Assembly (NCBI GenBank): GCA_010015745.1
Contig: ML978348.1
Span: 15,809 to 38,129 of the forward strand
DNA: 22,321 nt
Direction: 5' to 3'
DNA from: Setomelanomma holmii
Lineage: Eukaryota > Ascomycota > Dothideomycetes > Pleosporales > Phaeosphaeriaceae
Of the stretch, positions 1 through 9,372 are shown one piece after another (position 1 is the first letter of the stretch; every line of letters starts with the position of its first letter). A program made the position numbers and the translations under genes. Under the pieces are notes generated by a model. It was not told the origin of the DNA and made no database searches. It was given only the letters and a program-made list of their open reading frames with translations.

Positions 1-2628
1 CGACGCCGACGCCAGCCTCGCCGAGTCGTGCGAGAAGGCCACCGACCTGACACCATCGCGATGACCCTCGAGCGTCTGCAGACAGGCACTCCAGCCCTTG
101 CTTATATCTGGCTTGATGGCTACGCCTCTTGGCTCTTCGCGCTGGAACAGCCGTCTGATCAGGCTGTCTGCTGGGCTGAATAACAGAGCAGACGCGTATA
201 CTTGCAAAGGATATTTCTCAACCGCCTCTTTGTGATACATGATCAACCGTCGTGCGTCGTACACAACCTCACTTAATGCGTGCGTGTCTCTAGGTCCCTG
301 CTTGTATTAGTCCTGCGTTAAAAAGACGACAGACCTCTACAATCAAGTGAGCTGTACCTGAACTAAATCCCATAGCTTTGTCATTGAGACCACTCCTTTG
401 GCTATACTTCCGCACAAGCTAAGCGCTTCTAGCCAGTACAGATACTTTTGCCTAAGGAATGTATCTATAGTCCTGGCGTCTTCTTGATGAGTAGCACTGT
501 GTGCTAGTGCCTTGCATCTTAAGTCGCAGAAGTGGTCAATCCAGTAGATACATGGGTAGTGCAAGGTCGCTAGAGGATTAAGAATAGGCGGCTTGACGTC
601 TCCTACGGGATATCCAGGCGCCTGAAGGTTGTACATGTCTCTGCGCAATGTCTTCTGCAGAACAGTAAGTGACTTCTGGAATATATCTTGATGTATACAC
701 TCGGCCCCGTCTGGGAAGACCTTGTTTGACGCTTTCGTGACGAGAAAGTCCTTAGCTGACTGATGCACAAAGTAGACTGTGTTGTCCCGCAGCGTGAGGA
801 ACGATCCGCAGAGACTAATAATCTCCCGCACTGACTCTAGGTCATCAGTGAAGTCTGCAAGCTGTTTAGTAAGCACAACAAGCTCAGCGACTGTAACGGG
901 TCGATACAGGACAGCAGTCACTGCTAGCACCTGTAGACAGATCCTGGCGCTATCTGACTCGCTTATCTGCTGCAGCATCCGCTTGTACAGAGAGTCAAGC
1001 CCAGGCGGAAACTGGTATAGCTTTTCAACTACGTTCCACTTCGGCGTTGTCTGAAGATCTTGGCACACCAACGCAACCCAGAGGAAGGTGTCGTTCGCGT
1101 TTGCTGCCAAGTGCTGGAGCACTTTGTCTTCCACCTCTGGTGTATAGTGTCTCTCTTGCGCCAGCTGATTAGTCTTCTGCTGGATGAAGATCCTGACAGC
1201 TGCTGCCACTGACTCGGCGTTCAGCTCAAGGCTCAGCCTCGTTTTGTGCTCTGCACGCTCCAGCTCTTCTTCAATATCTGGCCAGTTGCGACTAGACACG
1301 ATCCACTTGACGCGAGAGGATGCAGACGACTGCTTCGCGATGAAGGCAAGCAGCTTTGGCAAGTCTGTCACGCACTCATCAAGCGCGTCGATAATCAAGT
1401 ACGTTGTGCTTAGGCTTGCGTCTTGCAGCACGTCGGCGAAAATCTCTGACAAGGCAACCCAGGCGTTCGCGTCCTCAAACAAGCTTTTGCCTGCATGGTC
1501 GTGCTTCTTGCGGACGTGCGATGCAAGCGACGGCTGCTGGTGCATAAGCATGTACAACAGACCCCGCAGCACACCTGTAGCACTGTTGATGCGTGAATCG
1601 GTCGCCTGGCAGAAGAAGTACGACAGCAGGGCAACCCGAGGTATAGAACTTTGCAGCTCGTTGATGACGCCACACATCAGCATCGTCTTTCCCTTGCCAG
1701 GATCGCCTTTCACCCAGAGCAGTCGGCTGGGTTGGTCGTCATGCCACTGCCTGAATGCGGTGTTGTCGAGGACCCAGCGGTAGGAGTCTGCTAGCAATCC
1801 CCCTTTGGTCTCCTCGATGCGTTTCTTGTCGTCGCGCGGGTCTGTTAGGCGTATGTCTTGAGTGCATTGTTCTAGCTTGTGAACCTCGTCCATTAAACGC
1901 TTAAACGCGCTCGGTCCCCCTTCACCGTAAGCCGGCGCAATCTCAACATCCAAGACGCCTGCTAACGAGTACCACGCGTCTTCATCGTGTTTGGTCTGCC
2001 TGTCGCCTTTCCACTGCAGACGCTGCTTGACGGTAAAGCAGGCAAGCCGAGATCCGCTAAGAGCTTCAAGCGGTATAGCTGTTGTCTTGTGGATCAGGAG
2101 CTTAAGCGACGTCTTGTTGCCAAGTATCTTCCCTTCTTGAGAAAAGAACTCAACAACGGTAGGGGCGAGAAGCTCTTGAAGCGTCCAGCCACGCGTGAAC
2201 CACCGACTTAACCTAAAGGCAGGCTCCCAGCTGGACCCGACGGACATGCTGTCGGCATCAATGTGTACATCTGGCAGGTAGACATAGCATTTGGCTGCAG
2301 AGCGGTACCAGTGGAACATGGACTGTATCGCCTGCGAATGCTCAGCCTTGTCCGCCGTGTCGATACAGCATGTGTCAATCCAGAAGTACAGCAGATCGTC
2401 ATGTCGTGCTTGTCTTCCGCAGAAGAGAATCTTCTTGTACCCTGGCTTTGTCTTGCCGTTGCCTGTCTGGAGGTCTGCAAAGGTCACCTCGTCCCTGTCT
2501 GCTCCCCAGGTATGTGAAAGTATTGCGTACGGAGGTATGTCGCCATCGTCAAAGCTGTGGATGCTGAGCTTGTCGCTTTCGCTGTACTGCAAGAGTCGCA
2601 TCGGGTCGTGTAGGTGTGTGGTAGGCAC
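1..2628 (-). CDS. HET-NACHT-WD40 STAND receptor (HNWD/NLR type), partial at left edge
   Basis: This is a putative cytoplasmic allorecognition receptor of the fungal HET-NACHT-WD40 class, in which WD40 ligand sensing switches a NACHT NTPase that triggers HET-mediated cell death. Exon 1 (2628-358) gives 757 residues. The HET motifs are YAILSHTWG (34-42), WIDTCCID (83-90) and RGWTLQELLAP (146-156). The NACHT domain has Walker A GDPGKGKT (308-315), Walker B LIIDALDEC (411-419) and a VKWIVSSR sensor-like strand (440-447). The unspliced frame stops at 343, but removing a 60-bp GT-AG intron (298-357) continues in phase 0 for 99 more codons to base 1. These codons hold a post-NACHT helical linker and the opening of a WD40 repeat (LEGHRDGVRSVAF near bases 70-30). 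The gene therefore continues off the window. Translation may instead start at Met10 (2601), where MRLL matches the usual family start and the right-edge HET gene. No lesion is visible, so it is probably functional. Confidence 0.92.
298..357 (-). other. Predicted 60-bp intron in the HET-NACHT-WD40 gene
   Basis: The donor CAG|GTACAG lies at 358/357 and the acceptor ACAAGCAG|GGACCT at 298/297. An ACTAAT branch-like motif lies just before the acceptor. Without splicing, the frame ends four residues later. With splicing, the codon frame is kept exactly and a typical NACHT-to-WD40 linker followed by a WD40 repeat becomes readable. The branch-to-acceptor distance is short, so a slightly different acceptor cannot be excluded. 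Confidence 0.8.
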
Positions 2629-3147
2629 ATGCGATGAGGAGGGGATTCTAGGTGCTGGCCTGATCAGCCTGATCGCGCGTAGCTGCTATATTATGGTTGT
2701 TCTTGCGCTGCTGGGAGATAAATCGCATACGGTGAGTGAGAGAAACAAGCGCATCTGCTAACACGTTACTGGGACTTACTAGTGTGCCACTGTTTTGCAC
2801 GCTGAGGTTGCTGCGTCTTCGCTGTGTCCTTGGCTTGGAGACGCCTGGATGAGGCCGCAGGCGGGGGAGGCATGGCTCCGTGCATGCGCGGTGCACCGCC
2901 CGCAAGGCTGAAGCGCGTCCGCCTGGAGAGCTGCAACGCGCAACAACACCTTAGCGCTACCAGCAGGGTCCTGACCACCGGGCGCTCTCGGCCCATCAAA
3001 GCGCAGGACAAACTAGACGGCACTCACACAGTTGTAGCGTTCGTAGACACCATCCACGTCTAACTTAATTTGGATCTAATTTTCCGATTCTACCTGCCCT
3101 GCGAGATCTTGCGAAACATGATATCCTACAGAGCTAGAGAACGTGGT
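2629..3147. other. Intergenic region between the NLR gene and the dead transposon
   Basis: This stretch holds the presumed promoter and 5' leader of the minus-strand HET-NACHT gene and the 3' flank of the transposase relic. Overlapping short open frames occur on both strands around 2766-3063 (GC-rich, low complexity). None resembles a known family, and they look like chance reading frames. I see no convincing TATA box or terminal inverted repeat. Confidence 0.5.
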
Positions 3148-4808
3148 CTAATACATCTTGGCTACAGGCGCTATCCAAGCAGAAACAAGTGCATGCGCTG
3201 GCTCAGGCAACGGCGGGGCCGTCAATCTTCCTTCTGCGTCGCGCCCACCCCTACGCCCGCGCTTTGGCTTGCTTACTGAGGCTTGCTCTTTCTCAGCACG
3301 CTTTGCTCTAGCCTCCTCAAGGTCTTCAAAGCTCATCACCTTTGCTTTACCTAGAACTAGTGACTTTGTTGACCGACGGGCTTTGGCTTCGCAATTGATC
3401 TCAAGCAGAAACTGGTTGCAATCCTTAAGGAGCGCTTGCGCAGCAAACGACACTTTAGCAGCACTGGCTAGTTTCTGTATGCGCTTCTGTAGGCAATCTT
3501 TGTTCGTCGCGTTAAGCGCATGCGTGTCTCTTACAATCAGGTCGTGCAAGGAGGTAAGTGCTTCTGTTGTCACTAGCGTGATGGGCGTATGAGGCACTTC
3601 GTTCAGCAGATCAGCGCTCGTGGCCTCAGCTCCTGGATCGATACTACCTACTTCCGTTGCAGGTTTACAGTAGGAACGTCTCTGAGCACTCGTTCTGGGT
3701 TGAAAGGGAAAAGACCAGCGGCAGACCACCCAGCTCGGATGTTTCTGCTGGTCAGCGCGCGGTCCCTCGCAGAGCTGTAAAGATACGTAAAGTGCTCTTT
3801 GCCGACCATGTCCACGCCGCCTCATTTCAGCCGCTCGACTTGCTCACGATACGCAGTCTTCAAGGGCGCGAAAGAGCCGACGTCGCACGGCTGTAGCTTG
3901 TGAGAGGTGTGGGAAGGCAGACGACACAAGATAATGTTGTTAGCAAGGCAGAACTCTAGGATCTCGAGCGTCTTGTGCGTTCCAAAGCCATCGCAGATCA
4001 GCACACGAGGTCTTCCACCTGCTGTCTCACGCGTCTGGGGATCAAATACGCGCTTTAGCCATTCTAGGCTAATCTTGGAGTCGTTGTACCCGTTCTCAGA
4101 GAAGCCATAGTGCCACCCTGGGGTCGGGTATGTAGTCCAGTTGCTGCGGTGAGTTGATGCTAGCCAGATGATGAGCGGCAGCAATGCCCTCCCATCAGCA
4201 CTGATGCACTCAATAGCAGTAACCATAGTGCGCTTGACACTTCCACCTCTACCACCCTGCCGTTCGTTCTTCCCGACTAGGACTTTCGCTGAGCTAAGCA
4301 TGCTCAGCATGACTCCAGTCTCGTCCATGTTATACACATTCTCTGGCAGTACAGACGGGTCCTGCAGTACCTGGCCGATCACGTCGAACCACTCTACTAT
4401 CTTCTCGTGTATGTTACTGCTATAACGTTTCCAGTCTATCGATCTAACACGCCTCGCCTAGAGTTTGGGGTAGCGCTTCTCGAAAGCTCGTAGCCAGTTC
4501 TTACCTAGACGCTTGACCAACTCGTTTGTGGACCGCTGGCGGGCTATACTAAATGCTAGTGAACGCAGATACTTAACGCGAACAGGCTGTCCAAGACTAG
4601 ACATGAGCAGCAAGAACTTCACAAGCGCTTTCTCCTCCTCTCGAGTCAGGTACTGCTAGCGCTGAGCCTGCTCTGCTCACGAACGACGTCCAAGCTTGCG
4701 ATGGATCAGAGTCAAGACAGGGACATTGCCGTACTCTGATCGAGCAGCAGAGGTGTCACGCACGCCATCAGGTAGACGTTGCGCGAGTGCCTAGCTTGCG
4801 GAGCCCAT
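3148..4808 (-). pseudogene. Degenerate Fot1/pogo-like (Tc1/mariner) DDE transposase
   Basis: This is a relic of a cut-and-paste transposase. Starting at the ATG at 4808, one frame can be followed to 3648 through six stops: 4791-4793, 4677-4679, 4656-4658, 4458-4460, 3822-3824 and 3648-3650. The product then continues after a frameshift near 3600-3660 and ends at 3148. Recognisable parts are the amino-terminal helix-turn-helix/CENP-B region (GKNWLRAFEKR near 4480), the catalytic core with NMDETG (first Asp near 4325), ICDGFGTH (second Asp near 3992) and QPCDVG (third Asp near 3884), and the basic tail KAKVMSFEDLEEARAKR. The full length of about 550 codons fits the family. Several stops are explained by CAG-to-TAG or CGA-to-TGA changes, that is C-to-T, as expected from RIP. 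The element can no longer encode an active enzyme. Confidence 0.92.
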
Positions 4809-5342
4809 GGTCGAGGTTGTGGTGATCAAGGGGAGATCGAGCAAGACCAACAGCATCCACGTCCAGGTTGCTTCTAAGAATAGCCGCTAGGCAGCAAACG
4901 ACTGCAAGCGCTTGTGCGACACTTGGCGGAAGCTTCTAGCGCTTTACGCCACAGCCTGAGCCGTCTTGGTATAGCGCAGGTGTACATTGTAGGCCACTAA
5001 GTGTTCGAAACTTGCTGCGTCAGCACGCTAAGCCGTAGTGTGCGAGGCGAACGGGGGTCGCCCTGAGCCGGAGAAAGTCGGAAGACATGCAGACAGAGGC
5101 TGCACACGTTCTAGAAGCAGAATCGTATTGTACAGCTAACCAAGTATTGCATAGAGGTCCCGAAGAATCAAGCGGTAGTGCTGCGCATGGGAGTGCAGGG
5201 GTGTTTTGTCGTTGCAGCTTCTATGCCAAAGACAAGAAGCTAAAGAGTGCAGCCTAGAATGCTGTAATTTTGCTTTCTAGCACTTCCTGTAGATTTAGGT
5301 TGATGCAAAGAATGTAAGCTGATCGACTTAGCTCTATACAAC
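4809..5342. other. 5' flank of the transposon relic; no gene seen
   Basis: This non-coding stretch lies upstream of the transposase start. It should contain the transposon's 5' untranslated region and one terminus, but I could not identify a convincing pair of terminal inverted repeats flanked by TA. No protein family is readable in any frame. Confidence 0.5.
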
Positions 5343-5372
5343 TGTGCAACGTAGGCATAACATAGTTGCACA
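5343..5372. repeat. Short inverted repeat (8-bp perfect arms)
   Basis: TGTGCAAC (5343-5350) and GTTGCACA (5365-5372) are perfect inverted copies separated by 14 bases. They lie between the transposon relic and the 3CxxC gene. They could be an operator-like site, a hairpin or the end of a mobile element. No function can be assigned. Confidence 0.5.
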
Positions 5373-6119
5373 ATGTTCGTTGTTTGTTGTGGGGGGATGT
5401 TCGACCTACAGGGACGGACGTTACACTACAATATCTGTAGCAGCTGATTGGTTGTTCTTTTGGCGGGAAGATAGCGGTCCAATCAACGATTCGCTGGATG
5501 CTCGTTTGTTTAGGTCATTCAGCCATAGAGACAAACGACGACCCTGCTAGAAACGTCGTGTAATCTTTACCTTCTCATCTCCCCTATCTCTTGAACACCC
5601 ACTATCGTGAAATTTCCGCACCTACAAATTTCAAGAAGCCCACTTCACTTACGTCACGATACTCATTCACCTCACTGTTCTATTGTCGCAAGAGCTCTAC
5701 ACGAGTATCTTATCTCGGTTTATTCGCCCTACTCGCCGCTACGATCGGTCTTTTTCTCTTTTCCCTTTACGTCTAAAGTTCCAACGGCTTGCCGCTCTGC
5801 ATCAGCCTCAGCCGAATTCGATAACTCACACGATCTCTCTGCCGCCTGATCCACAGCCAAGTGCGGTACGTTGAATCCTCTTACTTGCTTTCCAGTTTTA
5901 TTCATGCTAATATGCGTACCAGCTAGCTTGATTATACGGCTGCCCTCCAATCCAAGGAAAACACCCGAAGGCGTGCCAGCTGACAAGAATCAGCTGCAAG
6001 ATACTTGCCACTCGCACAAAATCGCCTGCAACCCAATCACTCCTGTATCTCGCACCCTCCAACGCTCCATATCAGCAACCTCAGCGCATCAACTCAAGAC
6101 ACAATCGGTACTATCAAAG
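5373..6119 (+). promoter_or_regulatory. Probable promoter and 5' leader of the 3CxxC gene
   Basis: The 750 bases before the 3CxxC start carry promoter-like motifs: a reverse CCAAT box (ATTGG, 5447-5451), a forward CCAAT box (CCAAT, 5479-5483) and, between them, TTTTGGCGGGAAG (about 5457-5470), which resembles an E2F-type site. Pyrimidine-rich stretches typical of filamentous-fungal leaders follow (about 5565-5590 and 5740-5770). Open frames here read as low-complexity Ser/Arg/Pro or hydrophobic peptides and have no family resemblance. The frame that includes the 3CxxC start stays open back to 5871, but the extension looks like leader sequence. Confidence 0.4.
5866..5922 (+). other. Candidate 57-bp leader intron
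   Basis: A consensus donor GTACGT at 5866 is followed by a GCTAAT branch-like motif (5906-5911) and a GTACCAG acceptor (ending 5922). It would lie in the 5' untranslated region of the 3CxxC gene. A nearer TTTCCAG acceptor would give an implausible 30-bp intron. Splicing is inferred from motifs only. Confidence 0.3.
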
Positions 6120-6606
6120 ATGGCGAGGAAGAAGTCCTGCAAGCCTAAGGGAGAGACAAGAACCTCCTTCATGTTTCCGTCCCTCCATCAGAACATCAGT
6201 GAGGCAGTATCCAACCATATCGCTTCGGTGAGGTTCCACCAAAACGACAGCGACAGAAAAAACCACCAACGAATACTCAACCCACGTTATGGGAAAGTTC
6301 GAGTGCAACAACAGTTCCTGTTCCAAGAAAGGCTGGGGCAGCAAGAAAGTGGCCATACTGATAAGGGGATATTCTAAGAATGAGTACAATGCCGTGGTGT
6401 TCAATCAGCGCTGCAAGTCTTGCGACCAGCTAGGCACTCTAACGCTAGACGAGGAGTCTTATGTCGATCGAGTCACATACAGGCTTAAGAAGTGGGCGGG
6501 CATCTCGACAGAGCAACCAAACTACGCTCGGAAAGATGGCCCACCGCACGAGAGCAGCCTCTGCGAAGGCTGTAAGAGAGGTCTCTGCTGGCAGAACAGT
6601 GACTAA
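6120..6606 (+). CDS. 3CxxC-type zinc-binding domain protein, frame interrupted at an A6 run
   Basis: This is a small protein of the zf-3CxxC family, the zinc-ribbon fold shared with vertebrate receptor-transporting proteins; the fungal members have no established function. The first part (from the ATG at 6120, MARKKSC..., including FMFPSLHQNISEAV) and the second part (from 6289, MGKFEC) are in different frames. Ignoring one A in the A6 run at 6257-6262 joins them into one 161-residue product, matching the family's order and usual length. Cysteines sit at about 62, 67 (FECNNSSC), 98, 101 (CKSC), 148, 151 and 156 (CEGCKRGLC). The conserved SYVDRVTYRLKKW and GPPHES segments are intact. No other lesion is visible, so this is either a very young pseudogene, a homopolymer sequencing error or, less likely, a slippage site. 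The stop is at 6604-6606. Confidence 0.82.
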
Positions 6607-6641
6607 GAGTATCGCTAGACGCCACTAGTCGAAGATCGAAG

Positions 6642-6712
6642 GTAAGCTACATCATCGCACCAATCCTTAGTGCCATTATGATACTGAACAATAATACTGA
6701 CATCTACTACAG
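6642..6712 (+). other. High-quality 71-bp intron signature downstream of the 3CxxC stop
   Basis: A GTAAGC donor, a perfect TACTGAC branch site (about 6695-6701) and a CTACTACAG acceptor occur with normal fungal spacing, 36 bases after the 3CxxC stop codon. The intron probably lies in the 3' untranslated region, or marks an older coding sequence whose stop at 6604 is secondary. Confidence 0.45.
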
Positions 6713-6714
6713 TA

Positions 6715-6834
6715 GAGAGCGAGTCCCAGGAAGGTCAGGGTGTGGGTGCTTCCATACTCTTCGTTCTCGGCTATCCGAGATGTCGCTGCTGTCTTACAGA
6801 ATGCCACGAGGACGAAGAATATGCGAAGTGTTAA
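6715..6834 (+). other. Short cysteine-rich open frame after the intron, possible lost exon
   Basis: Directly after the predicted acceptor, a 39-codon open frame ends in a cysteine-dense stretch (PRCRCCLTECHEDEEYAKC). It has no start codon of its own and is not recognisable as a family. It could be a carboxy-terminal exon once joined to the 3CxxC gene, since that gene also binds zinc through cysteines, or simply a chance frame. Confidence 0.25.
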
Positions 6835-7475
6835 GACAAGGTTGCGAAAAGCAGGAACGGAGAGATGAAAGCTAGCCTTGATTTCTGTGTATAATGATAG
6901 GAATGTCGACCTCTGTAAAAAGGCTCTGCTCTCTCCTAGCTGCCAGCAAAATTCTCACCAAATATTGCCAGTAAGTGCCTAAAGTACTAAAGCTCTCGTA
7001 AAGGTTTAACCACCTCCTCATGCCAACAACACAATGAGAGGCCTCAAGCGCGTTTTAGCTACTCACCACGTTATTTCACTTTCTTTGTAGAGCCCTTTTT
7101 ATCGCACGTGTAACTTACATCTGGTCTGTAAGCGAGCTATCCGAGCCGGTCTCTTTGAGATCTGCTTTCTTTAATATCTGCTTTCCCCAAGCTTGTGGTG
7201 TTATCTCGAAGAGGGTGGCGTGTAAGCGCTGATGCCAAGATAATGCGCAACTTTGGCTAGCTTTATAGAAAAGATCACGTCTTTGATGCGGGCGAATTGT
7301 TCGATGGAGCAACGGCAGACTCTCAAGCACTTCAGAGTGTTCAGATGTCTCCTGGTAGATGCTGCTTGGGGTATCATAACAACGCAACAGAAAAGTGCAG
7401 AAATATTTACATGAAGAGGCACCCTGCCACACATCCACTCTCCCCGGCTCATCCATAAGAGCCATAAGTACAAAG
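6835..7475. other. Intergenic region between convergent 3CxxC and HNH genes
   Basis: The two genes converge here, so this stretch should hold both 3' ends. Short open frames at 7115-7569 on the minus strand lie downstream of the HNH stop and have no recognisable domain. No repeat or RNA gene was seen. Confidence 0.5.
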
Positions 7476-8927
7476 TCACACATCCCTGATATCCACCCCG
7501 ACAGCCTCCAACCATTGCGCCACATCGCCGCTTGTCAGCGTTTCGCCATCCCACACGCGTTGAGCCCACTCATGCTCTTTGTTCCATGTACCATCTGGGT
7601 CCGAACGCTGGCGTTCAAGTTCGAGCGATGTTTGTGCCAACGACTGAAATGGTAGTGTACGTAATGACTGGGGACCCAGCGTTGAGAGTGACCTGTTTGT
7701 AGGGGGATATGCGGGCGTTAGAGGCGAGGAACACGATGCGTTGTCGGAAATAGAAGCGGAAAGAGGTGGGTCTCGGCGGGCGCGCTTTGCTGAAATGAAA
7801 TTGGAGAATAAATTTTCTGCTGCTGCAAAGGACTTCCGCTTCAGGCTTGTACTGATGGGAGGCACTGCGCTTTCTTGGGCCTCAGTCACAGTATCACGAT
7901 CTGGCTTGCGCTTTTTCGGACTCTGCGAGCGTCTCCTTGCCACAGCACTCGAGAAAGGCTCGCAATTGACGGCAGTGACGAAGCCACGCGCATCAGCTAG
8001 ACGTGCATCAGAAGCACGTAAGGTGAGACGCCGATCAATCTTACACTCGAGGAATGCATCGAGCAGCGTAAAGACAGACCATGCGAAGCGTGCGTACAGC
8101 ATATCCACGCCGACTGCGGTGGGGTGCAGCTCACGATTGTGATAGAGATGCTCGAGCTCGGGCGAGTATTCAAGCAGATGCGCAACAAGTCGCATATTGC
8201 CGTCGGTGGCCGGCTTGGGTACCAAAGCAACGCGAGGCTTGTCGAAAGCGATGTGTAAATCGGCGCGCAAGAGAAGCGCGTTGGGCGTGTCGTCAAGCGT
8301 GGCTGTTGAGCCAGTGTTGTATCGCGACATATCGTTCTCCTTCCACCAATCGAGCTCCGATTGAGGCACGACGTGCGCAACCTGCAGCTGCTCGCGGCAT
8401 GCGCTGAGGCGACACGAGCCATCGCGCATGAGCAGGGCGGTCGTCAGGTTGGAGGGTGCGAGGGTGACGCTCGACGAGGCAGGGTCTGTGTCATGAGTGA
8501 GTTGTTGCCAGTGAGGAGGAAGGCGATCGTGCGGGTATTTCCAATGGCGGAAGTTCGGTACGATGGGATACGGGTCCTCGGCGGCATTGAGGTGGAAATA
8601 GTAACTACGTTCGCGCAGCGTGCTGGTGGGGTCGATCGAGGCGCTGCCATCGTGCGATAACGACAGCCAACCTCGACTGCCGGCGTAGTCTCCTGCAATT
8701 ATGGTACAAGCATCGATTGCAAATTGAGCAAGGAGGCCCGGCTGCCCATGGTCGTCGGTGTCTGGTGCCTTCAGCTTGAAGAGGACGTTGCTGCCATCGT
8801 CGTAGCCAGGATGGCGGAAAAGAATTTGGAACTGCCGGTGCTGAAGAAGTGAGGGAGGCTGAGTGGGTGCGCGCAACTGGACCATGGGTAATGTGGTGAG
8901 GAGATGAGTCTTGCTTGCGGAGAACAT
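7476..8927 (-). CDS. HNH endonuclease domain (HNH_2-like) protein
   Basis: This is a predicted metal-dependent HNH nuclease-domain protein of a family common in filamentous fungi, with unknown target. The frame is open from 9074 (532 codons), but the first 49 codons are largely an A-tract tandem repeat and are best read as leader. The ATG at 8927 (A at -3) or the one at 8885 is a better start, giving 483 or 469 residues. In 532-codon numbering, the amino-terminal family region is around 86-180 (FRHPGYDDGSNVLFKL). The HNH core is at 221-278, with Cys221 and Cys226, His234 in VAHVVPQSE, Asn265 in DDTPNALLLR, His274 in ADLH and Asp278. Two basic clusters in the serine-rich carboxy-terminal third (about 380-393, SPKKRKPDR; and 428-434, SAKRARR) suggest nuclear import. 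The ending is acidic/tryptophan-containing (WLEAVGVDIRDV). No intron or lesion is evident. Confidence 0.87.
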   Translation of the reverse strand: MFSASKTHLLTTLPMVQLRAPTQPPSLLQHRQFQILFRHPGYDDGSNVLFKLKAPDTDDHGQPGLLAQFAIDACTIIAGDYAGSRGWLSLSHDGSASIDPTSTLRERSYYFHLNAAEDPYPIVPNFRHWKYPHDRLPPHWQQLTHDTDPASSSVTLAPSNLTTALLMRDGSCRLSACREQLQVAHVVPQSELDWWKENDMSRYNTGSTATLDDTPNALLLRADLHIAFDKPRVALVPKPATDGNMRLVAHLLEYSPELEHLYHNRELHPTAVGVDMLYARFAWSVFTLLDAFLECKIDRRLTLRASDARLADARGFVTAVNCEPFSSAVARRRSQSPKKRKPDRDTVTEAQESAVPPISTSLKRKSFAAAENLFSNFISAKRARRDPPLSASISDNASCSSPLTPAYPPTNRSLSTLGPQSLRTLPFQSLAQTSLELERQRSDPDGTWNKEHEWAQRVWDGETLTSGDVAQWLEAVGVDIRDV

Positions 8928-9015
8928 GGTCAACAAGCCGATGGCGTTGGCCTTGTAACGGGTAGATCCCGTGCATGCATGCACGGTAGCCGCTTGGCGC
9001 GCTACGCTAAACGCA

Positions 9016-9057
9016 GCAAAACAAAGCAAAACAAAGCAAAACAAAGCAAAACAAAGC
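9016..9057. repeat. 10-bp tandem repeat GCAAAACAAA x 4.2
   Basis: Four perfect head-to-tail copies of GCAAAACAAA (9016-9055) plus two further bases lie 90-130 bp upstream of the likely HNH start. The period equals one DNA helical turn, so the A-tracts are in phase and should bend the DNA. Translated, the repeat gives an artificial hydrophobic, Cys/Phe-rich peptide. Confidence 0.9.
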
Positions 9058-9372
9058 TTGAAAAAACGAAGCACACGTCTCTATGTTCTTCGCTAAGATT
9101 ACGAGTACTTTCACAGAATGAAAATATAGATTCGACATTCTCTCAGTCGTCTTTGGCTACTGCCGCAAAAAGAACACACGGAACTAGAATAACCCTAATC
9201 ATCTCTATATACGCTCGAATTCATCTCGCTCTCCGTCTCGTCTGTCGTTGGGCACATGTACATCATTGGCAGCACTGGTATCTGTGTCGTGCACTTTAGC
9301 AGAGGAAGTGTCAAACTCCAACACGCTGGAGATGTCGTCTACACGCTAGTAGTATCTAGCTGACGGCCTAAG

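Noticed and set aside
3051..4863. Direct repeat CATCCACGTC at 3051-3060 and 4854-4863 flanking the transposase relic
   Set aside because: A 10-bp direct repeat is not the TA duplication of this transposon class and is readily explained by chance.
3027..5346. CACAGTTGTA near 3028 and its inverted copy near 5337-5346 as transposon termini
   Set aside because: The match is only 10 bases with no further similarity inward and no TA flanks; ten-base matches are expected by chance in a window this size.
8928..9074. Hydrophobic amino-terminal segment (FALFCFVLLCF) of the longest HNH frame, looking like a signal peptide or membrane anchor
   Set aside because: It is the translation of the GCAAAACAAA tandem repeat. 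A start at 8927 or 8885 agrees better with the family and the carboxy-terminal basic (nuclear) clusters.
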